Of a stretch of DNA of 64,000 nt, positions 24,067 through 32,335 are shown piece after piece. The stretch's first letter is position 1; each line of letters begins with the position of its first letter. The DNA is from Halosimplex litoreum (GTDB lineage Archaea; Halobacteriota; Halobacteria; Halobacteriales; Haloarculaceae). Below the pieces are notes generated by a model that did not search any database, had not been told where the DNA came from, and was given only the letters and a program-made list of their open reading frames with translations. The DNA lies in the NCBI RefSeq assembly GCF_016065055.1, contig NZ_CP065856.1:1301836-1365835 (forward strand), read 5' to 3'. The translations under genes and the position numbers were made by a program.

Positions 24067-24297
24067 TCAGCGGCCACGTCCGGGCGGATTGACGAACAGC
24101 CCGTCCGCGACGGCGAGCCCGCCGATCACCGACGCGCCCGCCACGAACACGCTCGCGGGGAGCGCCGAGACGAGCGACCCCACGAGCGCCAACAGGAACG
24201 CCGCGGGTATCACCACCAACAGGAGATCGTATCGGGAGAGCCGGCTGCCTGCTGCGCTGTGCTCCCGCGTTCGTCGAGCCCCGTCGCTGGTGGCCAT
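24067..24297 (-). CDS. Small membrane protein, unknown
   Basis: The protein has 76 residues from the ATG at 24297. A charged N-terminus (MATSDGARRTREHSAAGSR) is followed by two closely spaced hydrophobic segments (about 22-45 and 48-67), suggesting a hairpin in the membrane with both ends on the same side. I do not recognise a family. AT-rich DNA just upstream (about 24,335-24,355) could hold the promoter. It lies between crtB and a serine hydrolase, on the same strand as both, but with gaps over 200 bp, so it is probably its own unit. Confidence 0.6.
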   Translation of the reverse strand: MATSDGARRTREHSAAGSRLSRYDLLLVVIPAAFLLALVGSLVSALPASVFVAGASVIGGLAVADGLFVNPPGRGR

Positions 24298-24511
24298 TCG
24301 TTCGTCACCTCTCGCTAACACGTAGGAGTGATCCACACTAAAATGTTATGTCGAATGGAGTCTCCGAACACACTTCGATCAGTCTCTGAACCGCAGGGAA
24401 ACATCTCGATATTATTTCCGTGGCTACGCAGAACCCGACACCCGTCGTTGCGTTCCGATACGAGCCGTTCGACAGTTCTCTGAAGGGCTGACCGGTGTCG
24501 TCGAACCGCCG

Positions 24512-26521
24512 TCACAGCGGCGGAACCAGCAGGTTCCAGTACCACAGCAGCCAGCAGGCGACGGCGAGCGACGCGGCGACCAGCGCGTAGTGGACCCGGC
24601 CGAAGCGGCCCCAGTACCCGTCGGTCCAGGCCCGAGCGGCGAACCCGAGCGCCGCGACGGTGCCCGCCAGCCCCAGCACCGGCAGGGCGAACAGCGCCGC
24701 GAACGTCAGCGAGGGTGTCGACAGCACGGCGAACGGCGCCGCGGCGAGGTGAACGAGCGCGGCGACCGGGAAGACGAGGACCGCGACGGCGGCCCCGGCG
24801 GCGACGGCGCGCGCGAGCGCCGCCGGCCGGTCGCGCCACCGGCGAGGGTCGGCGGCGAGACCGCTATCGGTGTCGTCGCCGGACCGAAACCACCCGATCG
24901 CGGCGGCCGTCGGCCACCCGAACACCGCCGACAGCAGCCCCAAAATCGACAGCACCGTCAGCGCGGCGTGCAGCGAGAGCCGGTCGACCCCTCCGACGCG
25001 CCCGTACGCCGTCGTCGGGTTCGCGCCGCGGTGGAGATACTCGATCGCCTCGCCGTCGGTCCCCGTATCGAAGGCCAGCCGTTCGCTCCCGTCGACGCGT
25101 TCGAAGACGAGCGGTTCGATCTCGACCCACCGGCGCGTCACGCTCCCGCCGGTCGTGACCAGCGCGCCGTCGTCGGCCACGCTGACCTCGACGGTGTCGG
25201 CCTGGAGCGTCGTCGTGACCCGATCGTGCCAGCTCCGAGAGTGCCGCAGCGAGCGGTACGTGCCGCCCAGGTCGTCGGTCCGCGTCGGCTGGCCGTCGGG
25301 CGAGAGCGTCCCGTCGTCACCTGCGTTTGAGCCCGGGTCGGGCAACAGCTCCGACCGGAACCCCTCCAGCACCTCCCTGGCCGCCGAACCGCCATCCGCG
25401 CCGTTGTACGCGACGAACAGCCCGAGTCCGCGCTCGGGGACCAGCAACAGGTCGCTGTAGAACGCCGGTGTCCCGCCGTTGTGCCGGAGCGTCCGGACGT
25501 CGCCGTGTTCGCTCTCGACGAACCCGAAGGCCATCCCCGGCAGCCGCTCGTGGGCGGTCGCCCACTGGCGCTGGCAGGCCGCGACCGTCTCCGGAGCGAG
25601 CACCTGCTCGCCGCCGACGACCCCGTCGTTCAGGTGCAACTGCACGAACCGCGCCATGTCGTCGGCCGTCGTCGACAGCGCACCTGCAGGCGGGATGCCG
25701 ACGTACGGGAACTCCCCGTCGGTGTAGGTGTCAGCGGGCCCGTAGCCCGTCGCGTGGGCCTCGGCCAGCGAGTCGGGGAGCGGCTGGCGGAAGCTGCTGT
25801 CGGTCATTCCCAGGGGGTCGAACAGGTCGGCGGCGATAGCCTCGTGAAACGGCGCGTCGACGACGGTTCCGAGGACACTCCCCGCGACGGCGTAGCCGTA
25901 GTTCGAGTAGGCGGGCGCCTCACCGGGCGGTCGGACGCGGGCGTGGCTCCACGTCCGGAGCGCCTCGGGGAGCGGCCGCAAGTCGTCGGGGTCGGTGATC
26001 CACAGCCCCTCGTTGGACATCTCGAACCCCGCGCGGTGGGTCACCAGATCGGCGAGCGTGACCGACCCGACCGCGTCGTCGAGACTCGCGTCGAGATACG
26101 TCGAGACGGGCGCCTGGGGGTCGATGTCCCCCTGCTGGATCCGTGCCATCAGCGCCGTCGCGACGACCGGTTTCGAGACCGAGCCGACGCGAAACGGCGT
26201 GGCGGCGGGGTCGACGGGTGTCTCGCTCTCGCGGTCGGCGACGCCGTAGCCCTTCGTGAGCGCTACCTCACCGTCGGCGACGACGGCGACGGTCGCGCCC
26301 GAGGCAGTCTGGCCTTCCAGACTCGACTCGACGAGGTCGTCGAGCAGCGATTCGATATCGGTGCCCCCGTCGTCCTGCAGGACTGCTCGGCGGTCGGCGT
26401 CCGGCGGGTCGGCAGCGGGGTCGGTGGCGGGCGAGCCGGCAGCGACGCCCGCCGCCCCCGTCGTTGCGGCGGTGGCGGCGACTCCGGCGAGGAACCTGCG
26501 GCGGGTAGGCGACCGTGTCAT
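24512..26521 (-). CDS. Tat-exported, membrane-anchored beta-lactamase-fold serine hydrolase
   Basis: The protein has 669 residues. A Tat signal (TRRRFLAGVAATA) leads to a class C beta-lactamase / D-alanyl-D-alanine carboxypeptidase-like domain (about 55-400). The catalytic SxxK is SVSK (Ser about 114), the second motif is YSN in APAYSNYGYAVAG, and the third region is near HNGGTPAFYS. A smaller beta-rich domain (about 420-520) follows, then three or four hydrophobic segments (about 530-669). In archaea without peptidoglycan these proteins act as esterases or peptidases of unknown substrate. The domain should face outside, with the C-terminus embedded in the membrane. Specificity is unknown. 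Confidence 0.85.
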   Translation of the reverse strand: MTRSPTRRRFLAGVAATAATTGAAGVAAGSPATDPAADPPDADRRAVLQDDGGTDIESLLDDLVESSLEGQTASGATVAVVADGEVALTKGYGVADRESETPVDPAATPFRVGSVSKPVVATALMARIQQGDIDPQAPVSTYLDASLDDAVGSVTLADLVTHRAGFEMSNEGLWITDPDDLRPLPEALRTWSHARVRPPGEAPAYSNYGYAVAGSVLGTVVDAPFHEAIAADLFDPLGMTDSSFRQPLPDSLAEAHATGYGPADTYTDGEFPYVGIPPAGALSTTADDMARFVQLHLNDGVVGGEQVLAPETVAACQRQWATAHERLPGMAFGFVESEHGDVRTLRHNGGTPAFYSDLLLVPERGLGLFVAYNGADGGSAAREVLEGFRSELLPDPGSNAGDDGTLSPDGQPTRTDDLGGTYRSLRHSRSWHDRVTTTLQADTVEVSVADDGALVTTGGSVTRRWVEIEPLVFERVDGSERLAFDTGTDGEAIEYLHRGANPTTAYGRVGGVDRLSLHAALTVLSILGLLSAVFGWPTAAAIGWFRSGDDTDSGLAADPRRWRDRPAALARAVAAGAAVAVLVFPVAALVHLAAAPFAVLSTPSLTFAALFALPVLGLAGTVAALGFAARAWTDGYWGRFGRVHYALVAASLAVACWLLWYWNLLVPPL

Positions 26522-26669
26522 CGGGACGACCGTTCTGCCCGTCGGGAGAAATAGATTTGGCGTAGGGATTTTCTATTCTCGATTCGACATGACGGACGCC
26601 CGGTCCGCGACGGCGACGCGGCGGGACCGCTTCGCTCGGCGGTTACGCCTCGTCGTCGTCGATAACACC

Positions 26670-26691
26670 GTCACTTCGCTTCGCTCGTGAC
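26670..26691. repeat. Hairpin with GAGCGAAGCGA-type loop, downstream of the RNase gene
   Basis: GTCAC at 26,670-26,674 pairs with GTGAC at 26,687-26,691. Read on the minus strand, the loop is GAGCGAAGCGA plus one A. It lies 14 bp after the RNase stop codon (26705), so it could mark the 3' end of that transcript. It belongs to the same loop family as the cluster at 28,064-28,199. Confidence 0.5.
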
Positions 26692-26704
26692 GAGCGATCG
26701 AGTC

Positions 26705-28018
26705 CTACTCGGACTCGATCACTTCGATCCCGCGGTTGTTGACGGCGTGGGCGTCGAGGCCGACCTCTTCGAGGAACTGCTTGTACTCGCGTTCGCACTG
26801 CTCGGCGTCTTTCTGCTGGTCGGAGGCGTGCTTGCACAGCGCCTGGAGGTCCTCGGGCACGTCGTTGGTGTGGACGATCCAGTGGTTGATGAGGTCCGAC
26901 AGCCGACGGATGGGCGAGGTGAAGTGGCCGTAGATCTCGAAGTTCAGCGCGTGGTGGCCGCCGAAGGGGTCGCTCATGTACTTGGCGCGGGGCATCACGA
27001 ACATCACGGCCCGCTGGATCTTGTTCAGCTGGCGGCCGGGCGCGTCTTCGAGCGTCGCGTTGACGGCCTTTCGGGGGTCGTCCCACGCTTCGCCGGGGAT
27101 CGAGACGCCGTCCAGATCCTGGATCTCCTGGAGCGCTTCGTCCCACTCCTGGGGGGAGGGCTGGGGGTGAACGCGGTACATCGCCTCGACGCCGCGGTCC
27201 CACATGAGTTCGTGCGTGACGGCCTTGTTGGCCTTGAGCATGCACTCCTCGATGATGGTGTGGGCCCGATCGCGAGCCGGGTTCAGGACGAGCGAGCCGT
27301 CCTCCTTGCGCTGTTCGTGCATCCGGTCGGCGAGTTCCCAGACGAGTTCGGTCTTCTCGGCCAGGTCGACGTCGGTGTCTTCGAGCAGGTCGTCGGCACT
27401 CGCCGGGTCGTCTAAAATCTCCTCGGCCTCGGAGTAGGTGAGCCGTGCGTCGGACTCGATGACGGATTTGTAGATGTCGATCTCCTCGTAGGAGAGCGTC
27501 TCCGGATCCAAGTGCATCTCGACGGTGTGGGCCAGCCGGTCCTCGTTGGGGACCAGGGAGCAGACGGTCTCGGCGAGGATCGGCGGCAGCATGTGGATGG
27601 TGTAGTCGGGGAGATAGACGGTGTTGCCCCGTTCGACCGCCTCTTCCCACATCGCGGTGTCGGGGTCGACGTAGTGGGACACGTCGGCGATGTGGACCCA
27701 GAGGACGTACTCGTCGTCGCGCTTCTCGACGGAGATGGCGTCGTCGAAGTCCTGGGCGTCGATGGGGTCGGTCGTCCAGGTCGTCATCTCGCGCAGGTCG
27801 CGGCGTTCGTCCACCTCGTCGCGGATCTCCTGCTGGACGTCCTCGGTCCGCTCTTCCGCTTCTCGCATCACTTCGGCGGGGAACTCGTCGCGGATCTCGA
27901 ACTTCTCGAACAGTTCCTCGCGTTTGTTCTCGAGATGGCGGGCCATCTCCTCGTCGATCTCGACGGGGCCCTGACCCTCGATCGTGCCGGCCTGGGCCTG
28001 CTCGTCCTCGGTAGTCAT
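26705..28018 (-). CDS. rnr: RNB-domain exoribonuclease (RNase R-like)
   Basis: The protein has 437 residues, shorter than bacterial RNase R because cold-shock and S1 domains are missing, which is usual for the haloarchaeal form. The RNB catalytic core spans about 75-400. The metal-binding Asp cluster is in DPIDAQDFDDAISV, followed by LWVHIADVSHYVDPDT, LPDYTIHMLPPILAE and the later conserved YMSDPFGGHHALNFEIYGHF and TSPIRRLSDLINHW. It degrades RNA 3' to 5' in the cytoplasm. The gene stands alone, flanked on both sides by hairpin repeats with a shared loop sequence. The gene symbol follows common usage for haloarchaeal homologues. Confidence 0.93.
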   Translation of the reverse strand: MTTEDEQAQAGTIEGQGPVEIDEEMARHLENKREELFEKFEIRDEFPAEVMREAEERTEDVQQEIRDEVDERRDLREMTTWTTDPIDAQDFDDAISVEKRDDEYVLWVHIADVSHYVDPDTAMWEEAVERGNTVYLPDYTIHMLPPILAETVCSLVPNEDRLAHTVEMHLDPETLSYEEIDIYKSVIESDARLTYSEAEEILDDPASADDLLEDTDVDLAEKTELVWELADRMHEQRKEDGSLVLNPARDRAHTIIEECMLKANKAVTHELMWDRGVEAMYRVHPQPSPQEWDEALQEIQDLDGVSIPGEAWDDPRKAVNATLEDAPGRQLNKIQRAVMFVMPRAKYMSDPFGGHHALNFEIYGHFTSPIRRLSDLINHWIVHTNDVPEDLQALCKHASDQQKDAEQCEREYKQFLEEVGLDAHAVNNRGIEVIESE

Positions 28019-28063
28019 GTCCCCGGCTATGACGAGGGTACTGATAGGCTTTCTGTGGTGGGC

Positions 28064-28199
28064 GAGGGCGAGCGGAGCGAGCCCTCGATGCGAACGGGGA
28101 GCGAAGCGACCCGTGAGCAGACGAAGCGAACGCCACGAGAACGCGAGCGGGGAACGGAGTGACCCGCGAGCCGCGTGGTGCGACCGAAGGGAGCACCAC
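28064..28199. repeat. Cluster of four hairpins with different stems but a common 11-nt loop
   Basis: The hairpins are GAGGGC/GCCCTC (28,064-28,086), ACGGG/CCCGT (28,094-28,114), GCGGG/CCCGC (28,147-28,167) and GTGGTGC/GCACCAC (28,175-28,199). Their loops are GAGCGGAGCGA, GAGCGAAGCGA, GAACGGAGTGA and GACCGAAGGGA, all exactly 11 nt and fitting GANCGRAGNGA. They fill the spacer upstream of the RNase gene (start 28018), which otherwise has no gene. Confidence 0.7.
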
Positions 28200-28281
28200 G
28201 GAGAAGCGAGCGAACGAACGCAAATACGGAACGAGCTACAGAGGCAGCGAGCCGCCGTGGCGCGGCGCGACCGGCGGGGAG

Positions 28282-28578
28282 CTACCGCTCTTCGACGGAG
28301 TCGGCCCGCTCGGCGAGCTCGAGGTAGGTCGCGAGGAAGGCGTCACGGTCGCGGCCGGCGGCGGCCGACTCCACGTCTTCGAGCAGGGCTTCGAGCTCGC
28401 CGCGGGGCTGGTGACAGCGCTCGCGGTCGCACGGCTTACAGAGGTGTTCGAACTCCTTGCCCTCCCGGTCCCAGCGGTCGCCGAACTTGTCGTACTCCCG
28501 GGCTTCCGAACGGGCGACCGAGTCGCCGCAGGCGATACAGGTCACCTCGTCGCGGCCCCGTTGGGAAGAGCGCCACAT
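28282..28578 (-). CDS. Small zinc-ribbon protein
   Basis: The protein has 98 residues. Two Cys pairs, TCIACGD near residue 14 and LCKPCDRERC near 48, form a likely zinc ribbon; the remainder is charged and probably helical. It resembles small haloarchaeal conserved zinc-finger proteins of unknown role, possibly nucleic-acid or protein interaction. It is on the same strand as the upstream DUF2267 gene but separated by the tandem repeat array, so cotranscription is uncertain. Confidence 0.75.
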   Translation of the reverse strand: MWRSSQRGRDEVTCIACGDSVARSEAREYDKFGDRWDREGKEFEHLCKPCDRERCHQPRGELEALLEDVESAAAGRDRDAFLATYLELAERADSVEER

Positions 28579-28690
28579 ACTGCCGGCTTCGGACGACGCC
28601 CACTTAGCGCTTACCGCTGATCACTGAGGCCGAATTAAGTTGGCCAGTGCCGCGCCCCCGCTGGACCCGCCGTGGCCGACCGTCGCCGGC

Positions 28691-28850
28691 CGCCCGCTCA
28701 CTCTGCCGGCCGCCCGCTCACTCTGCCGGCCGCCCGCTCACTCTGCCGGCCGCCCGCTCACTCTGCCGGCCGCCCGCTCACTCTGCCGGCCGCCCGCTCA
28801 CTCTGCCGGCCGCCCGCTCACTCTGCCGGCCGTCCGGTCACTCGGCCGCC
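28691..28850. repeat. Tandem array of a 20-bp repeat (seven exact copies plus one degenerate)
   Basis: The unit CGCCCGCTCACTCTGCCGGC repeats exactly seven times (28,691-28,830), followed by a degenerate copy (28,831-28,850) that contains the stop codon of the DUF2267 gene. Half a unit precedes the array. There are no spacers, so it is not CRISPR. It lies in the 3' flank of the DUF2267 gene and looks like a minisatellite made by slippage or unequal recombination. Confidence 0.95.
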
Positions 28851-29260
28851 GCGCCGTCGCCGTCGACCAGTTCGAAGAGTGTGTCCCAGCCCTCGTCGGC
28901 CGGCAGTTGTGCGCGAACCTGCTCGAACTCGCCCGCAGGCGTCGCTTCGGCGACGACGGCGACGACCGTTCGGGCGTGGTGAGCCACGTCGGCCCGGTCG
29001 TCCGGTCCCGTCTGTCCCTCGCGTTCGGCGACGCGGTCGAGGAACTCGCTCCAGTCGAAATGCTGGCCGTGTTCGGTGACGGCGCCGGTGAGATAGAAGT
29101 CCACTTCCATCGGGAGCGGGGCGGCGAGATCGGTCGCCTCTCCCGCCTGGATCCGCTCGCCGAGCGCCGTCAGCGTCGCACGGGTCGCACGGACGGCTTC
29201 CCCCGTCCCGGGCAGTTCGAGTCGGTGCTGGACCGTGCCGGTGAACTCGTCGAAGTTCAT
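28838..29260 (-). CDS. DUF2267-family protein
   Basis: The protein has 140 residues. It begins MNFDEFTGTVQHRLELPG, followed by a helical repeat pattern (ALGERIQAGEATDLAAPLP then FYLTGAVTEHGQHFDWSEF), typical of DUF2267 proteins, which are acidic all-helical cytoplasmic proteins of unknown role, often near stress genes. The stop codon is inside the last, degenerate copy of a 20-bp tandem repeat, so the final residues (DGDGAAAE) may have changed with repeat growth. An MFS gene lies 67 bp upstream on the same strand. Confidence 0.8.
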   Translation of the reverse strand: MNFDEFTGTVQHRLELPGTGEAVRATRATLTALGERIQAGEATDLAAPLPMEVDFYLTGAVTEHGQHFDWSEFLDRVAEREGQTGPDDRADVAHHARTVVAVVAEATPAGEFEQVRAQLPADEGWDTLFELVDGDGAAAE

Positions 29261-29327
29261 GGCTTCGTGAGAGATAGGCCGAGCAGGCCCAAAAGCGCGC
29301 GACCGGCAAGTGTCGGGTCCGCCCTCG

Positions 29328-30671
29328 TTACTCCCCCTCGGAGTCCGACGCGACCGTCACACCGAAGGCGGCCGGGTCGGCGTCGGCGACCGGCGGGAGC
29401 CGCCGGAGTCGTGGGCGGACGAGCAGGTACAGCGCCGTGAAGCCGAACCCGAACGCGGCCAGCCCGACGGTTATCGTCGCGCCCAGCACCTGCGCGACGA
29501 CGCCGCCGACCAGCGATCCGAGCGGAAGCGTCGCGCCGGAGGCGGTCCCCTTGATCGTCGAGACGCGACCGAGCAGGTCGGTCGGGAAGACGGTCTGGTT
29601 GAGCGTCGACGTGAGCACGCCGCTGGCGCCGGCGGGCACCCACGCGAGCCCGAACATAACGACGGTGAGCGCGGGCGACGGCGCGACCACCGCGCCGAGC
29701 CAGCACGCGGCCCCCGCGGCGTTGCCGACGAACAGCAGTCGGCCGTAGGCGACCCCCTCCAGGTACGGCGCGACGACCGAACCGACCAGCCGACCGACGC
29801 CGAGCGCGCCGAGCAGTGCCCCGTAGACGGCTGGACCGCCGAGCGCGTCGCCGTAGGCCGGGAGCACGGCGAGGGTCACGCCCGTCGCGAGGTTCGCCAC
29901 CGCCGTCGTCAGGACGAGTTCGACGAAGACGGTGCCGCGCAGTACGCCGATCCCATCGCGCAGGTCCCCGACGTACGAGCCGAGGATCGACTCGTCGTCC
30001 CCACCCGTTTCTCCGCCGGGGTCGCCGTCCGCCGACCGCGACAGTGCGATCCCGCCGAACAGCAGGGCCGCCAGGGCGAACGTCCCCGCGTCGAAGATGA
30101 ACAGCGCCGTCGCGCCGAAGACGGCGATGAAGGCGCCGCCGAGCGCGTCGAATATCATGTCCAGTCCGAGCGTGACCGTCGCGAGCGCGGAGTTTGCCCC
30201 CGATAGCTGCTCGTCTGGCACGATCCGCGGGACGACCGTCGCCTGCATCGGCGCCATCAGCAGCGTCGCGAGCGTCAACAGCGGGATGACGGCGAACAGG
30301 ACGCCGACGGTCAGGTTCCCCGTCGTCGCCGCCAGCGGCAGCGCGAGGACGACGACGCCCTGCACGAGCTGGGACCCGACGAGGACGGGCCGCAGCGGGA
30401 GGCGGTCGACGACCGGGCCGGCGAGGATCTGCAGGAGCCACGGGAGCAACAGGACGGCGTTGGCGACGCCCGTGAGGACCGTCGACCCGCTCCGTTCGAA
30501 GACGAGCCACAGCACCGCGACGGTGTAGAGGCTGTCCCCGGCGTTGGTGACGAACTGCCCGGCGAAGAAGCGCCGGAAGTCGCGGTTGCGCCACAGCGAC
30601 GGCTTCGCGGTGGTCTCGGCGGCGCCGGCCTCGGTGTCTCTCCCGTCGGCCGTCTCTGCCGCGGCGGTCAT
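29328..30671 (-). CDS. MFS transporter, probable drug/metabolite exporter
   Basis: The protein has 447 residues with about twelve hydrophobic segments. After a 28-residue charged lead come LWRNRDFRRFFAGQFVTNAG and DSLYTVAVLWLVF, the usual start of the MFS_3/EntS-like exporter group, then LAGPVVDRLPLRPVLVGSQL, the loop between helices 2 and 3. A cytoplasmic loop near residue 205 is rich in Asp/Gly. The family exports siderophores, antibiotics or other small molecules by proton exchange. No substrate is indicated by the neighbours. It starts 42 bp downstream of a small membrane-type frame. Confidence 0.85.
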   Translation of the reverse strand: MTAAAETADGRDTEAGAAETTAKPSLWRNRDFRRFFAGQFVTNAGDSLYTVAVLWLVFERSGSTVLTGVANAVLLLPWLLQILAGPVVDRLPLRPVLVGSQLVQGVVVLALPLAATTGNLTVGVLFAVIPLLTLATLLMAPMQATVVPRIVPDEQLSGANSALATVTLGLDMIFDALGGAFIAVFGATALFIFDAGTFALAALLFGGIALSRSADGDPGGETGGDDESILGSYVGDLRDGIGVLRGTVFVELVLTTAVANLATGVTLAVLPAYGDALGGPAVYGALLGALGVGRLVGSVVAPYLEGVAYGRLLFVGNAAGAACWLGAVVAPSPALTVVMFGLAWVPAGASGVLTSTLNQTVFPTDLLGRVSTIKGTASGATLPLGSLVGGVVAQVLGATITVGLAAFGFGFTALYLLVRPRLRRLPPVADADPAAFGVTVASDSEGE

Positions 30672-30713
30672 CGGGGACCACCCCCCAGAGACGAGTCGGA
30701 GGCGGTCAGCGGG

Positions 30714-30998
30714 TCAGAGGATGGTTCGAGCGACCGCGGCGGCCGCGAGCGATGCGACTGTCGTCGGCGCGATTCGTGCGTAGACGAGCCCCGGCCGGTG
30801 GCCGCGGGCTCGGCGGATGTCGGCATGTGCGTGTGTGTTCGACGGAGCGACTGCGGCTACGAGATGTAGCGAAGCGAACCCGAGTGCTGCAGCTATCGGG
30901 CCGCTCGCGCGGCGTGGAGCGGGGCGGGGTCGAACACCGGACGACCGACGATCCGGCGGGTCATAGAAGTCGTTCGGATCGTGCGGAAGCTTCCACAT
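30714..30998 (-). CDS. Possible small protein with one or two hydrophobic segments
   Basis: A 94-residue frame runs from the ATG at 30998 (MWKLPHDPNDFYDPPDRRS) to a stop at 30714. The N-terminus is polar and proline-rich and the C-terminal half has hydrophobic stretches (IAAALGFASLHLVAAVA and APTTVASLAAAAVA). No family is recognised and the promoter is unclear. It is the best coding candidate in an otherwise empty 410-bp gap. The next gene downstream (MFS) is 42 bp away. Confidence 0.4.
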   Translation of the reverse strand: MWKLPHDPNDFYDPPDRRSSGVRPRPAPRRASGPIAAALGFASLHLVAAVAPSNTHAHADIRRARGHRPGLVYARIAPTTVASLAAAAVARTIL

Positions 30999-31081
30999 AG
31001 AACTAACGGCGGAGTGGTATCCGACCGCATTCCAGACGGCCAGTCCACGACCTCCGGACCGCGTCGGGCGGCTGCGATCGG

Positions 31082-32335
31082 TCAGCCGCGGACCGGTCCC
31101 ACGTCGTGACGCAGCGCCCACCGGTCCTCGCGGGGGTCGAGCCGGTGGGGTTCGCTGCCGCGCTCGGTGAGGACACCGGCGTGGTACAGCATCGCCTTCA
31201 GCTGGAACACAGTCGGCGAGTGATAGGCGTTCCCGTCGGCCAGCGCCTCCGTCCGGAGGTCGCCGTCCTCGGTCAGCGCCCGCTCCCGGACGCCCTCGTC
31301 GCCGCGGAGGAACAGTTCGACGGTGAAGGTGGGGTGCAGTTCGTGGAGGTACTCGACGAACGCCCGGAGCGTCGGCCGGCGCTCGCCGTCGTCGTGCAGC
31401 GACTGGAGTTCGGTCACGAGCAGTTCGGTCGCGGGGTAGGCGTAGACGACGCGGCGGGCGAGCTGTCCCCACTTCGGGGCGACCTCGCAGAAGCGTTTTC
31501 GCGAGCGCTTCCAGTCCTCGAAGGTGTCGAGTGCGGCGTCGACGCTGCCGCACTCGGCGAGCGCGAAGCGAACGACTTCCCTCCCGAGCGCCGTCAGCGT
31601 CGTCCAGTTGGGCTCGACGGCGACGAGGTTCAAGAACTCGGCGCCGACGCGGGCGGCGTCGGTCGCGCCGACGACCCGCTCGGCGAGGACGGTCTCGGTG
31701 TCGCGCTCGTGGGCAACGGCGAGGGGGTAGGCGAGGTAGTTCTTGGGGTGGTTGAGCCCGAAGTTCTTGCCGGCGACGCCCTGGGTGCTGGCCTGGAAGC
31801 GGATCGAGGTGGCCGCGTCGGCGGTGCGGTTGCCGACGACCCGCGGGCGTTCGAGCGTTCGGACTGCACCGTCGTTCTCGACCGCGAGGACGCCGACGTT
31901 GCACTCTCTGGCGAGCGAACGGTCGGTCTGAGAGAGCGCCGTGGCGGGTGCGGCGAGGAAGGCGACGTTGGCCTCGCCGAGCCGATCCCTGGCTTGGACG
32001 ATGCCGCGCTCGGTGTCGACGCCGCCGCCCGCGTAGCCCTTCGCTTCGACGGCGATCAGCGGCGGTTCGCCGCCGAGGCGGTCGACCGCCAGCAATTCGT
32101 CGTCGAGCGGGCGCACGCCGACGAGATCGGGGTAGCCCGAGCCAACCCGGACGTGGTTGAACGGCGCGAGCGCCTCGCGGACCGCCTCGTCGATCGTCGC
32201 CCGGTCGACCCACCGCTCCTGGGCGAACTGCGTGTCGACCACGGCGTAGGCATCGACGCCGTCCTCGGGGAACAGCCGCCGCTTCGTGTGGGCGAGCACC
32301 TGCGGTTCCGTCAGGTCACCGGCGGCCGCAGCCAT
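31082..32335 (-). CDS. Putative PD-(D/E)xK nuclease-fold protein
   Basis: The protein has 417 residues from the ATG at 32335. The N-terminal half contains GSGYPDLVGVRP (Asp about 77) and, after a beta strand, LIAVEAKGYAGG (Glu and Lys about 104-106). This spacing matches the PD...(D/E)xK core of restriction and repair nucleases. The C-terminal half (about 200-417) is helical with winged-helix-like stretches (LTALGREVVRFAL, FQLKAMLYHAGVL). No methyltransferase or helicase is adjacent, so a standard restriction system is not indicated. Role unknown; DNA repair, decay or defence are options. It stands next to the low-GC island. Confidence 0.6.
   Translation of the reverse strand: MAAAAGDLTEPQVLAHTKRRLFPEDGVDAYAVVDTQFAQERWVDRATIDEAVREALAPFNHVRVGSGYPDLVGVRPLDDELLAVDRLGGEPPLIAVEAKGYAGGGVDTERGIVQARDRLGEANVAFLAAPATALSQTDRSLARECNVGVLAVENDGAVRTLERPRVVGNRTADAATSIRFQASTQGVAGKNFGLNHPKNYLAYPLAVAHERDTETVLAERVVGATDAARVGAEFLNLVAVEPNWTTLTALGREVVRFALAECGSVDAALDTFEDWKRSRKRFCEVAPKWGQLARRVVYAYPATELLVTELQSLHDDGERRPTLRAFVEYLHELHPTFTVELFLRGDEGVRERALTEDGDLRTEALADGNAYHSPTVFQLKAMLYHAGVLTERGSEPHRLDPREDRWALRHDVGPVRG

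Noticed and set aside
28691-28850. Possible CRISPR array (regular short repeats)
   Set aside because: The 20-bp units are directly adjacent with no spacers, and no cas genes are in the window.
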